From NCBI GenBank assembly GCA_001305115.1, contig BCAA01000012.1:36754-100753 (forward strand): DNA of 64,000 nt, in the 5' to 3' direction. Source of the DNA: Clostridia bacterium UC5.1-1E11. GTDB lineage: Bacteria; Bacillota; Clostridia; Oscillospirales; Acutalibacteraceae. Below the pieces are notes generated by a model. It ran no database searches. It saw nothing but the letters and a program-made list of their open reading frames with translations, and was not told the DNA's origin. Positions within the stretch are counted from its first letter, which is position 1. The number at the start of each line of letters is the position of its first letter. Positions 28,189 to 37,147 of the stretch are shown here, piece after piece. A program made the translations under genes and the position numbers.

Positions 28189-29421
28189 CTAGGTTTTTTC
28201 AATCGTCGATGTCCGTGAAATCGACAGCACAACTCCCATTTCTGCCAATAGAATCAACAGGGAGGTGCCTCCATAGCTGAAAAAGGGCAAACTGATGCCT
28301 GTATTCGGAATGGTGTTCGTCACAACGGCAATATTCAAAATCACCTGCAAGCCCACCTGTACGGTCAGACCGATGCCCAACAACATTCCAAATTTATCCT
28401 TGGCTTTGAGGGATACGGTTATCCCTCTCCAAACCAGCATCGCAAAAAGAATGACAATCAACAGAGCGCCGATAAACCCGAGCTCCTCACAGACCACGGC
28501 AAAAATAAAATCGTTCTGTGGCTCTGGCAAATACAGGTACTTTTGCCGGGATTGCCCCAAGCCAAGCCCCAGCAGCCCGCCCGAACCGATCGACATCAAG
28601 GATTGGCGCGTCTGCCATGTATCCACGGTATTTCCAAAAGGGTCGAGCCAACCGGAAATACGGTCGCTCGCATATCCGAATTTTGCACTAAATAGAACGA
28701 CATACGCCACAGCTGCCGCCAACATACCGAACGCAATTCCAAACCAGCGCAGCTGAACGCCGCCGATAAAAAGCATAACACCTGCTAAAGCAACTAAAAT
28801 CAGCGTCGCAGAAACGTGTTTTTCCAAAAGAACCAAAACTGCGATTGAACCCAAAATCAACAGATACGGAAGAACGCCAAACCGGAAGGTATTCATCCGC
28901 TTGAAATTAATCGAGATCAGGTGTGCAAAGATCAAAATTAAAGCAAATTTTGCGATCTCTGAAGGCTGAAAGTTGACTGGGCCTAGATAAATCCAGCGCC
29001 GTACACCGTTGCGCTCCGGCATAAACAGAACCAGAACCAAAAGCATATACGTGACCAGAAGGATGGGGATAGCCAATTTATGCAGGTGGTGGTAATCAAA
29101 GTAAGAGATCACCACCATAATAAAAATCCCTGCGACGGCAAATCCCGCCTGACGGATGATAAAGTAATAGCTGTTTCCATAATTGTAATAGGCATAAGCA
29201 TAACTGGAGGAAAACAACATAATCAGGCCGATCACCAGGAGGGTGAGCACCAGAAAGAAAAAAGGCAGGTCCATACCCGCGCGTACAGAAAAAAGACGAA
29301 ATTTCTTTCGAATCCGTCTTCCAAACGACACCTTTGGAGGCATCTCCTTTGTGTCGGATTTTCGCGCGGTTGGCAAGTGCGTCACGTTTGCTCCGCGTTT
29401 ACTGTCCGCCCTTGTCGCCAT
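28189..29421 (-). CDS. ftsW: Peptidoglycan glycosyltransferase FtsW
   Basis: A SEDS-family polymerase of septal glycan strands, 410 residues with about ten transmembrane helices after a basic cytoplasmic tail of some 50 residues. Family signatures are RWIYLGPVNFQPSEIAKFAL, SGGLLGLGLGQSRQKYLYLP and PNTGISLPFFSYGGTSLL, with the catalytic Asp region in PEPQNDFIFAVVCEELGF. ATG 29421 is preceded by AAAGGAGGC. It works with the division PBP encoded three genes upstream. Confidence 0.95.
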   Translation of the reverse strand: MATRADSKRGANVTHLPTARKSDTKEMPPKVSFGRRIRKKFRLFSVRAGMDLPFFFLVLTLLVIGLIMLFSSSYAYAYYNYGNSYYFIIRQAGFAVAGIFIMVVISYFDYHHLHKLAIPILLVTYMLLVLVLFMPERNGVRRWIYLGPVNFQPSEIAKFALILIFAHLISINFKRMNTFRFGVLPYLLILGSIAVLVLLEKHVSATLILVALAGVMLFIGGVQLRWFGIAFGMLAAAVAYVVLFSAKFGYASDRISGWLDPFGNTVDTWQTRQSLMSIGSGGLLGLGLGQSRQKYLYLPEPQNDFIFAVVCEELGFIGALLIVILFAMLVWRGITVSLKAKDKFGMLLGIGLTVQVGLQVILNIAVVTNTIPNTGISLPFFSYGGTSLLILLAEMGVVLSISRTSTIEKT

Positions 29422-29529
29422 AAAGCCGCCTCCTTTCAAATCCAGACAAATTCCGGAAAACCCCCTAGATTCTGTGGGGCCTTTCCTCATTTAACCACAA
29501 ACCGGCTGCCAAAAATGTCATTTTAACGC

Positions 29530-30539
29530 TTACAGCCCAAACCAAACCGACGCTACGCTAAGCACGCCAAACAACAAGGTAATCAGGCTGAAAACTGTAC
29601 AGATTTTCACTTCGCTCCAACCACACATTTCGAAGTGGTGGTGGATGGGGCTCATTTTAAACAATCGCTTCCCGCCAGTGGCCTTAAAATAGGTGACCTG
29701 TAGCACAACGGAGAGGATCTCCACAATATAAATGATACCCACTGGCAGAATTAAAACTGGCAAATTTAGGCCATAGCCCAGTGCGCAAACCATCCCCCCA
29801 AAAATAGGGAACCTGTGTCGCCCATAAAAACTTTGGCCGGGTTGAAATTCCAGATCAGGAAGCCCAAGCAGCCACCCGCCGTTGCCGCCGCAAGAATCCC
29901 CATACCGCTGGCGCCTAGAACGCCAGCGATCACCATAAAGATGAGAGACGCGAAGAATGTCACCGACGCATTCAGTCCATCGATTCCATCGGTGAAATTG
30001 ACAGCGTTCACCATTCCAACAATCCCAAGCAGGGAAATCACCCAATAAAATACCCCCAGGTCTACGCCGCCCAAGAAGGGAATCAAGGTCACCGACGAGC
30101 CTCCGGAGAGATACAAAGAAAACAGATACGCTCCTGCGACCAAAAACTGCAAAATCAGCTTTTGCTTTTCATTCAAACCGAGATTGCGCTTTTTTACCAC
30201 CTTGATATAATCATCAATAAAACCCACGCCGCCAAAGCCCAACGCCATCAGAAATCCAGCTACCAGTTTTGTCTGCATGTTCATATCCTGCGGGTTCTGT
30301 CCCGAGGTCCGATAGAATAGCACCAAACTGGCAGCTGCAGCCACAAAAATACCGATGATGAACATGAACCCGCCCATCGTCGGCGTACCGTTTTTCTTTT
30401 GATGCCACTTTGGTCCTACTTCCCGGATGGTCTGTCCAAAATTGATTTTGTGCAGAAATGGCACCATCCATTTCCCCAAAAGCCCCGTCACTGCAAATGC
30501 AATCACTGCCGCCGCCAATATCCAGATGCCGTCCGCCAT
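29530..30539 (-). CDS. mraY: Phospho-N-acetylmuramoyl-pentapeptide transferase (one frameshift)
   Basis: Transfers phospho-MurNAc-pentapeptide to undecaprenyl phosphate, giving lipid I. About 336 residues with roughly ten transmembrane helices. Signatures are REVGPKWHQKKNGTPTMGG, FGGVGFIDDYIKVVKKRNLG, NAVNFTDGIDGL and FMGDTGSLFLGG, and the C-terminal MSPIHHHFEMCGWSE that is diagnostic of MraY. The frame breaks in a run of six C at 29794-29799, just after SLFLGG, and resumes MVCALGYGLNLPVLI. ATG 30539 follows AAAGGGG. A terminator hairpin separates it from the PBP gene upstream. Confidence 0.95.
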
Positions 30540-30608
30540 ATGCAATATCCCCTTTGTCACCGTTTGCCGCGCCCATGCGGTTGATTTTATTATAACCCAT
30601 TCGAATGG

Positions 30609-30644
30609 AAAAGCCGCCCATGATTGCCATACAGGCGGCTTTTT
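30609..30644. terminator. Terminator-like hairpin between the division PBP gene and mraY
   Basis: AAAAGCCGCC (30609-30618) pairs perfectly with GGCGGCTTTT (30634-30643) around a 15-base loop, with T runs on both strands. A TATAAT-like box follows before mraY, so mraY to ftsZ may have a second promoter. Confidence 0.7.
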
Positions 30645-30751
30645 ACATTCCAAATGGGAATTTTTATATGATCTTTATTATACCATCTTTTCCCCGCTGG
30701 TTCATTGGAAAAAGCACGGATATATAGCCTTTTTCAGACCATTTCTTGGTT

Positions 30752-32974
30752 CTATTCTACGGAATCCAATTCCACAAAATCGACCGTCACCATCGTACCT
30801 GGCGGAACCTGGCTGCCCTCTGGAATACTTTGTAGATTGGAAACTGCATTTTTCCCAGTGAGTGCAGCGCCAGAAATACTGATATTGATTCCCGCATTGG
30901 CCGCCGTAGAATTTGCCTGTGCCAGAGTAAGCCCGGTCAGTTTCGGAACGGTCACAGTCTGCGCAGCACTCTCCTCATCGGTAAACAGCACCACCTGGCC
31001 GCTCTTCGGAATGCTCTTGCCCGGCTCCGGTACCTGCGAGAGCACCGTATCCCCCTGACCATACACTTTCACGTTGAGCTCTGCGCTCTGAATCAGGTTT
31101 TGGGCTTCTTGGACACTTTTCCCAAGGACATCCGGGGCACTGGTATCCAGCTTTGCAAGTTCTTCCTCCGTATATTTGGCTTCTACCCCAAGGTACGGCA
31201 GAATCTCACTCATGGTCTTTGCAAATGGTGGGCCTGCAATTGCACTGCCAAACACCTGTCCGCCCTGCGGCAAAGGTTCGTCAAAGAACACCAGCATTGC
31301 CACCTGTGGATCGTCAGCCGGAGCATAGCCGCAGTAAGAAGCAATGTACTTTTTTTCCCCTTGCTTTCCCTGCGCAATCCATTCCGCAATTTTTTCCGAG
31401 GTACCGGTCTTTCCGGCTACCCGATAACCTGCAATATAGCCATTTTTTGCCGTCCCAGTGGTAGCGGTTTGCTGTAAAATAGCGCTGACACGACGGGATG
31501 TCTCATTCGAGATCACCTGACGCTTCACCGTTGTATCCGTGGTGCGAATGATATTGCCCTCGTCGTCGATTACCTGTGCCACCACATGCGGCTGTACCAA
31601 ATAACCGCCATTTGCGACTGCTGCAGCCGCAGTAATCATCTGAATCGGTGTAATACTGAAGTTCTGACCAAAGGATTCCGTCGCCAATTCTACAGGTCCC
31701 ATCGTCTCATCGTAATAGATACTTCTGGATTCGCCAGGTAAGTCAATACCTGTCTTCTGGGTAAATCCAAACGCTTCAAAGTACTCAAAGAATGTCTGCG
31801 CACCAAGCTTTTCACCCACCTGGATAAACACCGGGTTACAAGAATTACACAACCCCTGCGCAAATGTTTCGGACCCATGGCCTCCCGACTTCCAGCAGCT
31901 GATGCGCCGGTCGGCAACCACATAATAGCCAGGACAGGAGAAAGGGGTATTTTCACTGATAATGCCCTCTTCAAAGCCCATGGATGAGGTCACCATCTTA
32001 AAAACAGAACCGGGATAATATGTATCGCTGACACATTTGTTACGCCATTGCTTTTGGCGCGCTTCGTTCAATGCTTTCGTGCGTTCCTCCCCCTGAAGCG
32101 CATCAACGGCAGCCTGTTCTTTTGGGTCGGTCAAAGTAAATGGGTCGTTGGGATCAAAGTCTCCTTTCACAGCCATTCCCAAAATGGCGCCGGTTTTGAC
32201 GTTCATCACAATGCCACAGGCGCGGTTTCGGGTACCGCTGTTGGCTACGCCCTCTTCCAAATACTTTTCCAAGAAATGCTGCACGACCTCGTCGATGGTC
32301 AGAACCAAGCTGTTTCCATTCTGTGCGTCCACCATCTGCTCATAATCAAATGGCATATCGGTTCCAACGGCATTCTTAGCTGTCACGAGCCTCCCAGGAA
32401 CGCCGGTCAACTCTGAATCATACTGCGCTTCGATGCCCGCCAAGCCCTGGTTATCCGACCCAGTGAAGCCCAGGACGGATGAGGCAAACTTTCCATACGG
32501 ATAGTACCGCTTGTAGTCAGGAATCAAGCGAATCCCATTGGTAATTTCGTTCTCTTCCTTAAAAGCAACAATCTGATCTTTCACATCGGTCTCTACCTTA
32601 TTCTTGACCACATCATAGTAGGTTCTTTTTTTGCTTCGTTCGATCAGATCGGCTTTGTCCAAACCGAGAATTTGGGAGAGTCCGTTGCAGATCAACTCCC
32701 GGTTGTCGTCGTCGATATAATTGGGCTCCAACACCACCTTCCAGACGGCGGCGCTCTTCGCTAAAACCTTCATATTGCAGTCATAGATTGTACCGCGCTG
32801 CGCGCTGATGGACGTATCCTTCAAATACTGGTCCACGGCGCGGGTCTGCATCTCTTCTCCCTGCACCAGCTGCAAGCGGAAAAGACTTACGACAACCACG
32901 GCAAAGCCGGCGATAATCAAAGCCAACAGAAAAGCGGTACGTCTCCACATACGGATCGTTGTTCCTTTTGCCAT
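30752..32974 (-). CDS. Division penicillin-binding protein with PASTA domains (FtsI/SpoVD type)
   Basis: A class B transpeptidase that cross-links peptidoglycan, 740 residues. One N-terminal transmembrane helix (about 12-32) is followed by the dimerisation domain (ISAQRGTIYDCNMKVLAKSA) and the transpeptidase domain with catalytic YYPGSVFKM (SxxK), NSCNPVF (SxN) and AGKTGTSEK (KTG). Two C-terminal PASTA repeats follow (SAPDVLGKSVQEAQNLI and TVPKLTGLTLAQANSTA). ATG 32974 has GGAGG upstream. As the only such gene in the cluster it could serve vegetative division (PBP2B/PBP2x-like) or spore cortex (SpoVD-like); sequence alone does not settle this. Confidence 0.92.
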   Translation of the reverse strand: MAKGTTIRMWRRTAFLLALIIAGFAVVVVSLFRLQLVQGEEMQTRAVDQYLKDTSISAQRGTIYDCNMKVLAKSAAVWKVVLEPNYIDDDNRELICNGLSQILGLDKADLIERSKKRTYYDVVKNKVETDVKDQIVAFKEENEITNGIRLIPDYKRYYPYGKFASSVLGFTGSDNQGLAGIEAQYDSELTGVPGRLVTAKNAVGTDMPFDYEQMVDAQNGNSLVLTIDEVVQHFLEKYLEEGVANSGTRNRACGIVMNVKTGAILGMAVKGDFDPNDPFTLTDPKEQAAVDALQGEERTKALNEARQKQWRNKCVSDTYYPGSVFKMVTSSMGFEEGIISENTPFSCPGYYVVADRRISCWKSGGHGSETFAQGLCNSCNPVFIQVGEKLGAQTFFEYFEAFGFTQKTGIDLPGESRSIYYDETMGPVELATESFGQNFSITPIQMITAAAAVANGGYLVQPHVVAQVIDDEGNIIRTTDTTVKRQVISNETSRRVSAILQQTATTGTAKNGYIAGYRVAGKTGTSEKIAEWIAQGKQGEKKYIASYCGYAPADDPQVAMLVFFDEPLPQGGQVFGSAIAGPPFAKTMSEILPYLGVEAKYTEEELAKLDTSAPDVLGKSVQEAQNLIQSAELNVKVYGQGDTVLSQVPEPGKSIPKSGQVVLFTDEESAAQTVTVPKLTGLTLAQANSTAANAGINISISGAALTGKNAVSNLQSIPEGSQVPPGTMVTVDFVELDSVE

Positions 32975-33132
32975 TTGCAACCTCCATATTACAAAGCGGA
33001 GAGTCAAGATGTTCTCTTAACTCTCCCGCTTTTACAATCATTGATTCCGGGATCAGTCCTGACGCATCCATATGGAACAGGAATCCCCTCTTCTGAACGG
33101 TCCCTTTTTATCTATATGAGAAATGGTTTGCT

Positions 33133-33630
33133 TTATGACAGCAACTGTTCGATAAAGTTCCAAATCGATGTGAGCCAATTTTCTGAAGAATCCCCCTCTA
33201 ACACCTGGCCCTTGTCCCCCTGGGATAAACTGATATATTCCACTTGGCTCTGCTCCAGCTTACGCATTCCGAGCTGTGTCTCCGCGTATTCCTCCACCGT
33301 TTCAAGCGACAGCTTGGACTGCGATTTCATCTTCAATTGGGTGTACAGGCTTTCCTGTTCGGCCAGTTCTGTTGTAGAAAGATTGATCTCGTTCGTCAAT
33401 TCCGAAAGACGAACCTGTCCATAGACAAAGGTCCCAACAATTCCCAACATGACGGTTAAAAAGACACTCATGGAAAGGACCTTTAACGATCTGTGCTTTG
33501 GACGGCGGTTTCTTTCCAGTTCTTCCTGCGGAAGCCGTATGATATTATTCGTTTGTTGCTGCGGTTCCGATTTTCTCTTTGGTTCAAAAAGCTCAAAATC
33601 ATACGCTTCGCCTCTGGTTCGCGTCGCCAT
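33133..33630 (-). CDS. ftsL: Cell division protein FtsL-like
   Basis: A 165-residue bitopic membrane protein: a basic cytoplasmic tail of about 50 residues, one transmembrane helix (LSMSVFLTVMLGIVGTFVYG), then an extracytoplasmic coiled coil (RLSELTNEINLSTTELAEQE) and a segment EEYAETQLGMRKLEQSQVEYI that is typical of the FtsL/DivIC family. Sequence conservation in this family is weak, so the name rests mainly on topology and on the fixed position between rsmH and the division PBP. It probably stabilises the FtsQ-FtsL-FtsB complex that activates septal synthesis. Confidence 0.88.
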   Translation of the reverse strand: MATRTRGEAYDFELFEPKRKSEPQQQTNNIIRLPQEELERNRRPKHRSLKVLSMSVFLTVMLGIVGTFVYGQVRLSELTNEINLSTTELAEQESLYTQLKMKSQSKLSLETVEEYAETQLGMRKLEQSQVEYISLSQGDKGQVLEGDSSENWLTSIWNFIEQLLS

Positions 33631-33665
33631 TCACAGACCCTTCTTTCCTCATCTATGTTTTATAT

Positions 33666-34592
33666 CTATAGCTTGATACAAACCCGCAACCGCGCGCTGC
33701 GGCTCCTTGGGTTTTGTTCCAATTCTTTTTCCGTCGGAGCAAGTCCTTTTTTATAAAGCAGCTTTGCTCTCGGCTTCTTCCCACAGACACACACAGGAAA
33801 ATCCGGCGGACACGTACATCCTTGACACCAGGATGCCATGCGCTGCTTGACTATGCGGTCCTCCAGGGAATGAAAGGTGATTACAGCCAAGCGTCCCCCC
33901 GGCTTTAAAATTGAGAATGCGGCATCCAATCCGTCCGAAAGAGCGTCCAGTTCGCCATTGACCTCAATGCGCAAAGCCTGAAACGTCTTACGCGCGGGAT
34001 GTCCCTGTTCTCTGCGTACAGCCGCGGGAACAGAAGCCTTGATGATCTCGGCTAGTTGCCCTGTGGTTTCAATTGGTCCGCTCTCTCGGGCGTGAACAAT
34101 CCCCTTGGCAATACTCTTTGCGTTACGGTCTTCCCCATAGCGGCTGATAATCCCAGCCAACTCCTGCCAAGAAAGCGTATTCACCAAATCCTTTGCACTG
34201 GGGCCCTGTTTACTCATACGCATATCAAGCGGTGCATCCGAATGATACGAAAATCCCCTATCAGGGGTATCCAGTTGATAAGAGGATACGCCGATGTCCA
34301 AGAGGACACCATCCACAGGCACCAAATCTCGCTCCTTTGCAACTTGAGCCATTTCGCTGAAATTGGCGTGTGCAACAAGGGAACACTTCATCCCCTTCAA
34401 GCGTTCTCGCACCACGGCAATCGCATCTGGGTCCTGATCAATCGAAAGCAGTTTTCCAGTTGTTAAACGGCTTGCAATGGCCTTGGAATGGCCACCGCCT
34501 CCCGCTGTTCCATCGATGTAGATTCCGTCGGGCTGAATCGCCAAAGAAGCAATCGCCTCATCAAACAACACGGGTTTATGCTGAAATTCCAT
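33666..34592 (-). CDS. rsmH: 16S rRNA m4C1402 methyltransferase
   Basis: S-adenosylmethionine-dependent N4-methylation of C1402 in 16S rRNA, fine-tuning the P site. The 308-residue product has YIDGTAGGGGHSKAIASRL (AdoMet loop), LLDIGVSSYQLDTPDRGFSY and VITFHSLEDRIVKQ, and ends with the family's NPRSRSARLRV. ATG 34592 follows GGAGGC. Second gene of the division cluster, directly after mraZ. Confidence 0.96.
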   Translation of the reverse strand: MEFQHKPVLFDEAIASLAIQPDGIYIDGTAGGGGHSKAIASRLTTGKLLSIDQDPDAIAVVRERLKGMKCSLVAHANFSEMAQVAKERDLVPVDGVLLDIGVSSYQLDTPDRGFSYHSDAPLDMRMSKQGPSAKDLVNTLSWQELAGIISRYGEDRNAKSIAKGIVHARESGPIETTGQLAEIIKASVPAAVRREQGHPARKTFQALRIEVNGELDALSDGLDAAFSILKPGGRLAVITFHSLEDRIVKQRMASWCQGCTCPPDFPVCVCGKKPRAKLLYKKGLAPTEKELEQNPRSRSARLRVCIKL

Positions 34593-34682
34593 CTCTGTGC
34601 GCCTCCGGTTCCCGGGGCCTGTCCTACCGCCTAAAATTCCGTTCGGAAGCGCCCACTGTGGATTCTCTCTAACAAGATACAC

Positions 34683-35102
34683 TTAAAATTGCAGTTCTTC
34701 CATCACCTCAATCAAGCTGCTGTCATCCAACTCCGCATTAAACGAAGCCCAGCGTTGGGCATCCCAAAGTTCCGCCCGGTTTGAGGTTCCTATAAAGGCT
34801 ACATCTTTTTCCAGCCCAGCGTATTCCCGCAAATGCTGTGGAAGAAGGATGCGTCCCTGCTTGTCCGGCTCCACCTCAGCAGCGCCGGAAAAAAGAAGCG
34901 TTGGATACCGCGGGCTTTTCCCATGGGCATTGCCATGATTTTTTCCTGCAATTTAGTCCATTCTGTAGGCGGAAGAACGAAGAGACAATGATCCAGGCCC
35001 TTCGTGACATAAAAAACGTTCCCCCAGGTCCTCCCGGAACCGGGCGGGAACAATCACGCGGCCCTTCGCGTCAATATTATGTTGGTATTCGCCAATCAAC
35101 AT
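34683..35102 (-). CDS. mraZ: Transcriptional regulator MraZ (two frameshifts)
   Basis: A ring-forming AbrB-fold DNA-binding protein of about 140 residues that controls the division cluster it heads. It begins [20 protein letters not shown] and has the second copy of the fold in [20 protein letters not shown]. The frame is broken twice, at runs of six A at 35011-35016 and at 34889-34894; with both repaired, the two DKxGR half-domains are complete. Starts at ATG 35102. Candidate binding repeats and a promoter lie in the 90 bases upstream, consistent with autoregulation. Confidence 0.92.
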
Positions 35103-35142
35103 AACCGCTGTGCCTTTTCAGGGCAAAAGATGGGTACTTGAA

Positions 35143-35177
35143 CCACATCGTGCTATTTTGCCCCACCTTCCTCCACT
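35143..35177 (-). promoter_or_regulatory. Candidate MraZ binding repeats
   Basis: On the minus strand GTGG occurs at 35176-35173, again 10 bases later at 35166-35163, and again 20 bases later at 35146-35143. Short G-rich repeats on a 10-base period between promoter and mraZ are the usual form of the MraZ operator. Confidence 0.5.
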
Positions 35178-35188
35178 TGTTGATTACG

Positions 35189-35217
35189 ATTATACTCGAT
35201 TCGTAACAAAAATGCAA
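35189..35217 (-). promoter_or_regulatory. Sigma-A type promoter of the mraZ division cluster
   Basis: Minus strand: TTGCAT (35212-35217), 17 bases, TATAAT (35189-35194). The leader to mraZ is about 80 bases. Confidence 0.78.
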
Positions 35218-35295
35218 CTGATTTATTTTGATTATGTCAACTAATCCGACAAATACCGACTCTCTTTTGAACAAAATTCGCTTATTTAGTAGCAT

Positions 35296-35332
35296 AAAAA
35301 AATGCACCACAATATCTTGTGGTGCATTTTTT
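35296..35332. terminator. Factor-independent terminator of the rsmD-coaD operon
   Basis: A near-ideal 16-bp stem, AAAAAATGCACCACAA (35297-35312) with TTGTGGTGCATTTTTT (35317-35332), and a 4-base loop; T runs on both strands. It lies between the coiled-coil gene and the mraZ promoter. Confidence 0.92.
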
Positions 35333-35407
35333 AGGTTAAGAATTGAGATTTTCTATATTATCCAAATATTACCAAATTTTTCTAGCGGAAACTTACAAAT
35401 GTTTCGA

Positions 35408-35872
35408 TCAATTCTGACCGGAACGCTGAGTCGCTTTGATGTTTTGACGGGTCTTGCGCAGTTCTGCCAGGTTTGCCGCAAGGGCCTCATCTGTACGGCG
35501 CATCAGATCGTCCACATACTCGTTTGCTGCTTTCCGCATTTCACGTGTTTTTATCTGTGTTTGCGTCAATAGGTCGTTTGCCTTCTGCTGCGCCTGCTTG
35601 ACAATCTCATCCTGGTTCACCATCGCCCGGGCCCGCTCTTCTGCGACCCGAATCTTTGTCTCGGCTTCCATCTTTGCCGTGCTGATAATCTGATTGCGAT
35701 CCGCCACAATCGCTTTCGCTTTGAGCAATTCCTGGGGCAGGTTTTCGCGGATCTCATCCAAAATCTGTTTGACCTCTTCGCCATCCAGCACCGCGCGGCC
35801 GCGGCTGAGCGGAAGGTTCCACGCCTTCTCTACCATCTCATACAATTCGTCGATCAGTTCTTCCACGTTCAT
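35408..35872 (-). CDS. Coiled-coil protein of unknown function next to coaD
   Basis: A 154-residue, mostly helical protein. After a short N-terminal segment (MNVEELIDELYEMVEKA) comes a long charged coiled coil (AEERARAMVNQDEIVKQAQQ, KTREMRKAANEYVDDLMRRT) like those of V-type ATPase subunit E/H and DivIVA-like proteins. No enzymatic motif is visible. ATG 35872 was chosen because AAAGGATGG precedes it and homologous-looking proteins begin MNVxEL. It is the third gene after rsmD and coaD, a conserved setting in Clostridia. A role in cell growth or division like that of DivIVA-type proteins is only a guess. Confidence 0.75.
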   Translation of the reverse strand: MNVEELIDELYEMVEKAWNLPLSRGRAVLDGEEVKQILDEIRENLPQELLKAKAIVADRNQIISTAKMEAETKIRVAEERARAMVNQDEIVKQAQQKANDLLTQTQIKTREMRKAANEYVDDLMRRTDEALAANLAELRKTRQNIKATQRSGQN

Positions 35873-35956
35873 CGTATTGATCCATCCTTTCAGAGGGCCG
35901 CAGAGTTGCGCATGGGAAAACGGAACCGGATACACGCATTCCCACCCAGAATATGT

Positions 35957-36445
35957 TTACTTCTTCGCGGCATACATTCTTTCTTTGATGTCATCCAAGA
36001 TACACGCTGGAACAAAGTTGGAGACATCGCCGCCAAAGTTGGCGATCTGTTTGACTATGCTGGAACTCAGGAACATGTTTTCCGACCTGGTAATCATAAA
36101 TACGGTTTCTAACTCGGAATTGAGTTTCCGATTGGTGAGCGCCTGCTGAAATTCATATTCGAAGTCGGACATGGCCCGCAGGCCTTTGACAATCGCCGTC
36201 GCCCCGCGCATCTTGGCATAATCTGCCAGCAAACCGTCAAAGCTGACCACTTCCACACCGCTCATGCCATTGGTGCACTTCTGAATCAGGGCAATTCGCT
36301 CTTCCGTGGTGAACATCGTGTGTTTCTCCGGGTTCACCATTACAGCCACAATCACATGATCGAAAATCTTTCTTGCACGTTCAATAATATCCAAATGTCC
36401 GATGGTGACCGGATCAAAGCTGCCTGGGCAAATTGCAATTTTCAT
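35957..36445 (-). CDS. coaD: Pantetheine-phosphate adenylyltransferase
   Basis: Fourth step of coenzyme A synthesis: ATP plus 4'-phosphopantetheine give dephospho-CoA and pyrophosphate. The 162-residue product has the nucleotidyltransferase signature GSFDPVTIGHLDIIERA (T/HxGH type), VMVNPEKHTMFTTEERI and the C-terminal NMFLSSSIVKQIANFGGD. ATG 36445 follows GGAAAGGAAGAG. Pairing with rsmD is standard in bacteria. With coaX, coaBC and the ECF gene at the window start, it completes most of the pathway. Confidence 0.96.
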   Translation of the reverse strand: MKIAICPGSFDPVTIGHLDIIERARKIFDHVIVAVMVNPEKHTMFTTEERIALIQKCTNGMSGVEVVSFDGLLADYAKMRGATAIVKGLRAMSDFEYEFQQALTNRKLNSELETVFMITRSENMFLSSSIVKQIANFGGDVSNFVPACILDDIKERMYAAKK

Positions 36446-36504
36446 AGGTCTCTTCCTTTCCAAAACTCTTCCCATGTGTGGAATCCTGTATCCACACGAA
36501 TCCC

Positions 36505-37046
36505 TTATAGATCTTTGTGCCGGTAGACCGACAGCACAATCTTTCCATAGCGGTAGTCGCGCTTTTTTCGAAATCCCCTGCCGCCTCGGGAATCTCCTCG
36601 TCGATTGGATGTTCACAGACGAGGACGCCGCCCTTGTTCAGAATAGCCACTGTCAACGGTATCGCCTTTTGTAGTAGGCCTGTCCGATAAGGCGGGTCTA
36701 AAAAGGCGATGTCAAAGGGCTCGTTACGGCGTAAAAGAAAGGCTGCATAATCCATATGCAAAACCTTTGCACGCTCTCCCAAACCGGTGCTGGCGATATT
36801 TTTTTCAATGATCGATATGGGTTCCTTTCCCGCATCCACAAAGACGGCTTCTCGTGCACCGCGGCTGAGCGCTTCCAAACCGAGCTGGCCAGACCCCGCA
36901 AATAGATCCAGCACACGCCGCCCCTCGATCTGAAACTGTAGGATGCTAAACAAAGCCTCCTTTACCCGCTCCGTTGTTGGACGAACATGTTCGCCTTCCA
37001 ACGTTAAAAGACGTCTGCCACGGGCTGAACCTGTAATAATTCGCAT
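36505..37046 (-). CDS. rsmD: 16S rRNA m2G966 methyltransferase (frameshift near C-terminus)
   Basis: AdoMet-dependent methyltransferase of about 180 residues that modifies G966 of 16S rRNA. Signatures: MRIITGSARGRRLLTLEGEH, VLDLFAGSGQLGLEALSRGA and the catalytic DPPY in IAFLDPPYRTG. The uninterrupted frame runs on into coaD, but a run of six T at 36563-36568 hides a lost base: the alternative frame gives KRDYRYGKIVLSVYRHKDL and a stop at 36505, which matches the family end. ATG 37046 has AAGGAG 8 bases upstream. Confidence 0.92.
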
Positions 37047-37147
37047 ATGCAATGCTCCTTCAAAAATCGAAGACGTAAAATGGTCTTTTTATTATCCCAT
37101 TATCTTCCGCGTCTGTCAAGCGTGCAGCGATACACGGACTAACGGTT

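Larger units (their letters stand above)
35103..35407. other. Intergenic region upstream of mraZ
   Basis: Contains the mraZ promoter, candidate MraZ repeats and the terminator of the upstream operon, each listed separately. No gene seen. Confidence 0.6.

Noticed and set aside
30660..30750. Second terminator or small RNA between the PBP gene and mraY
   Set aside because: Apart from the clear hairpin at 30609-30644 the pairings are weak.
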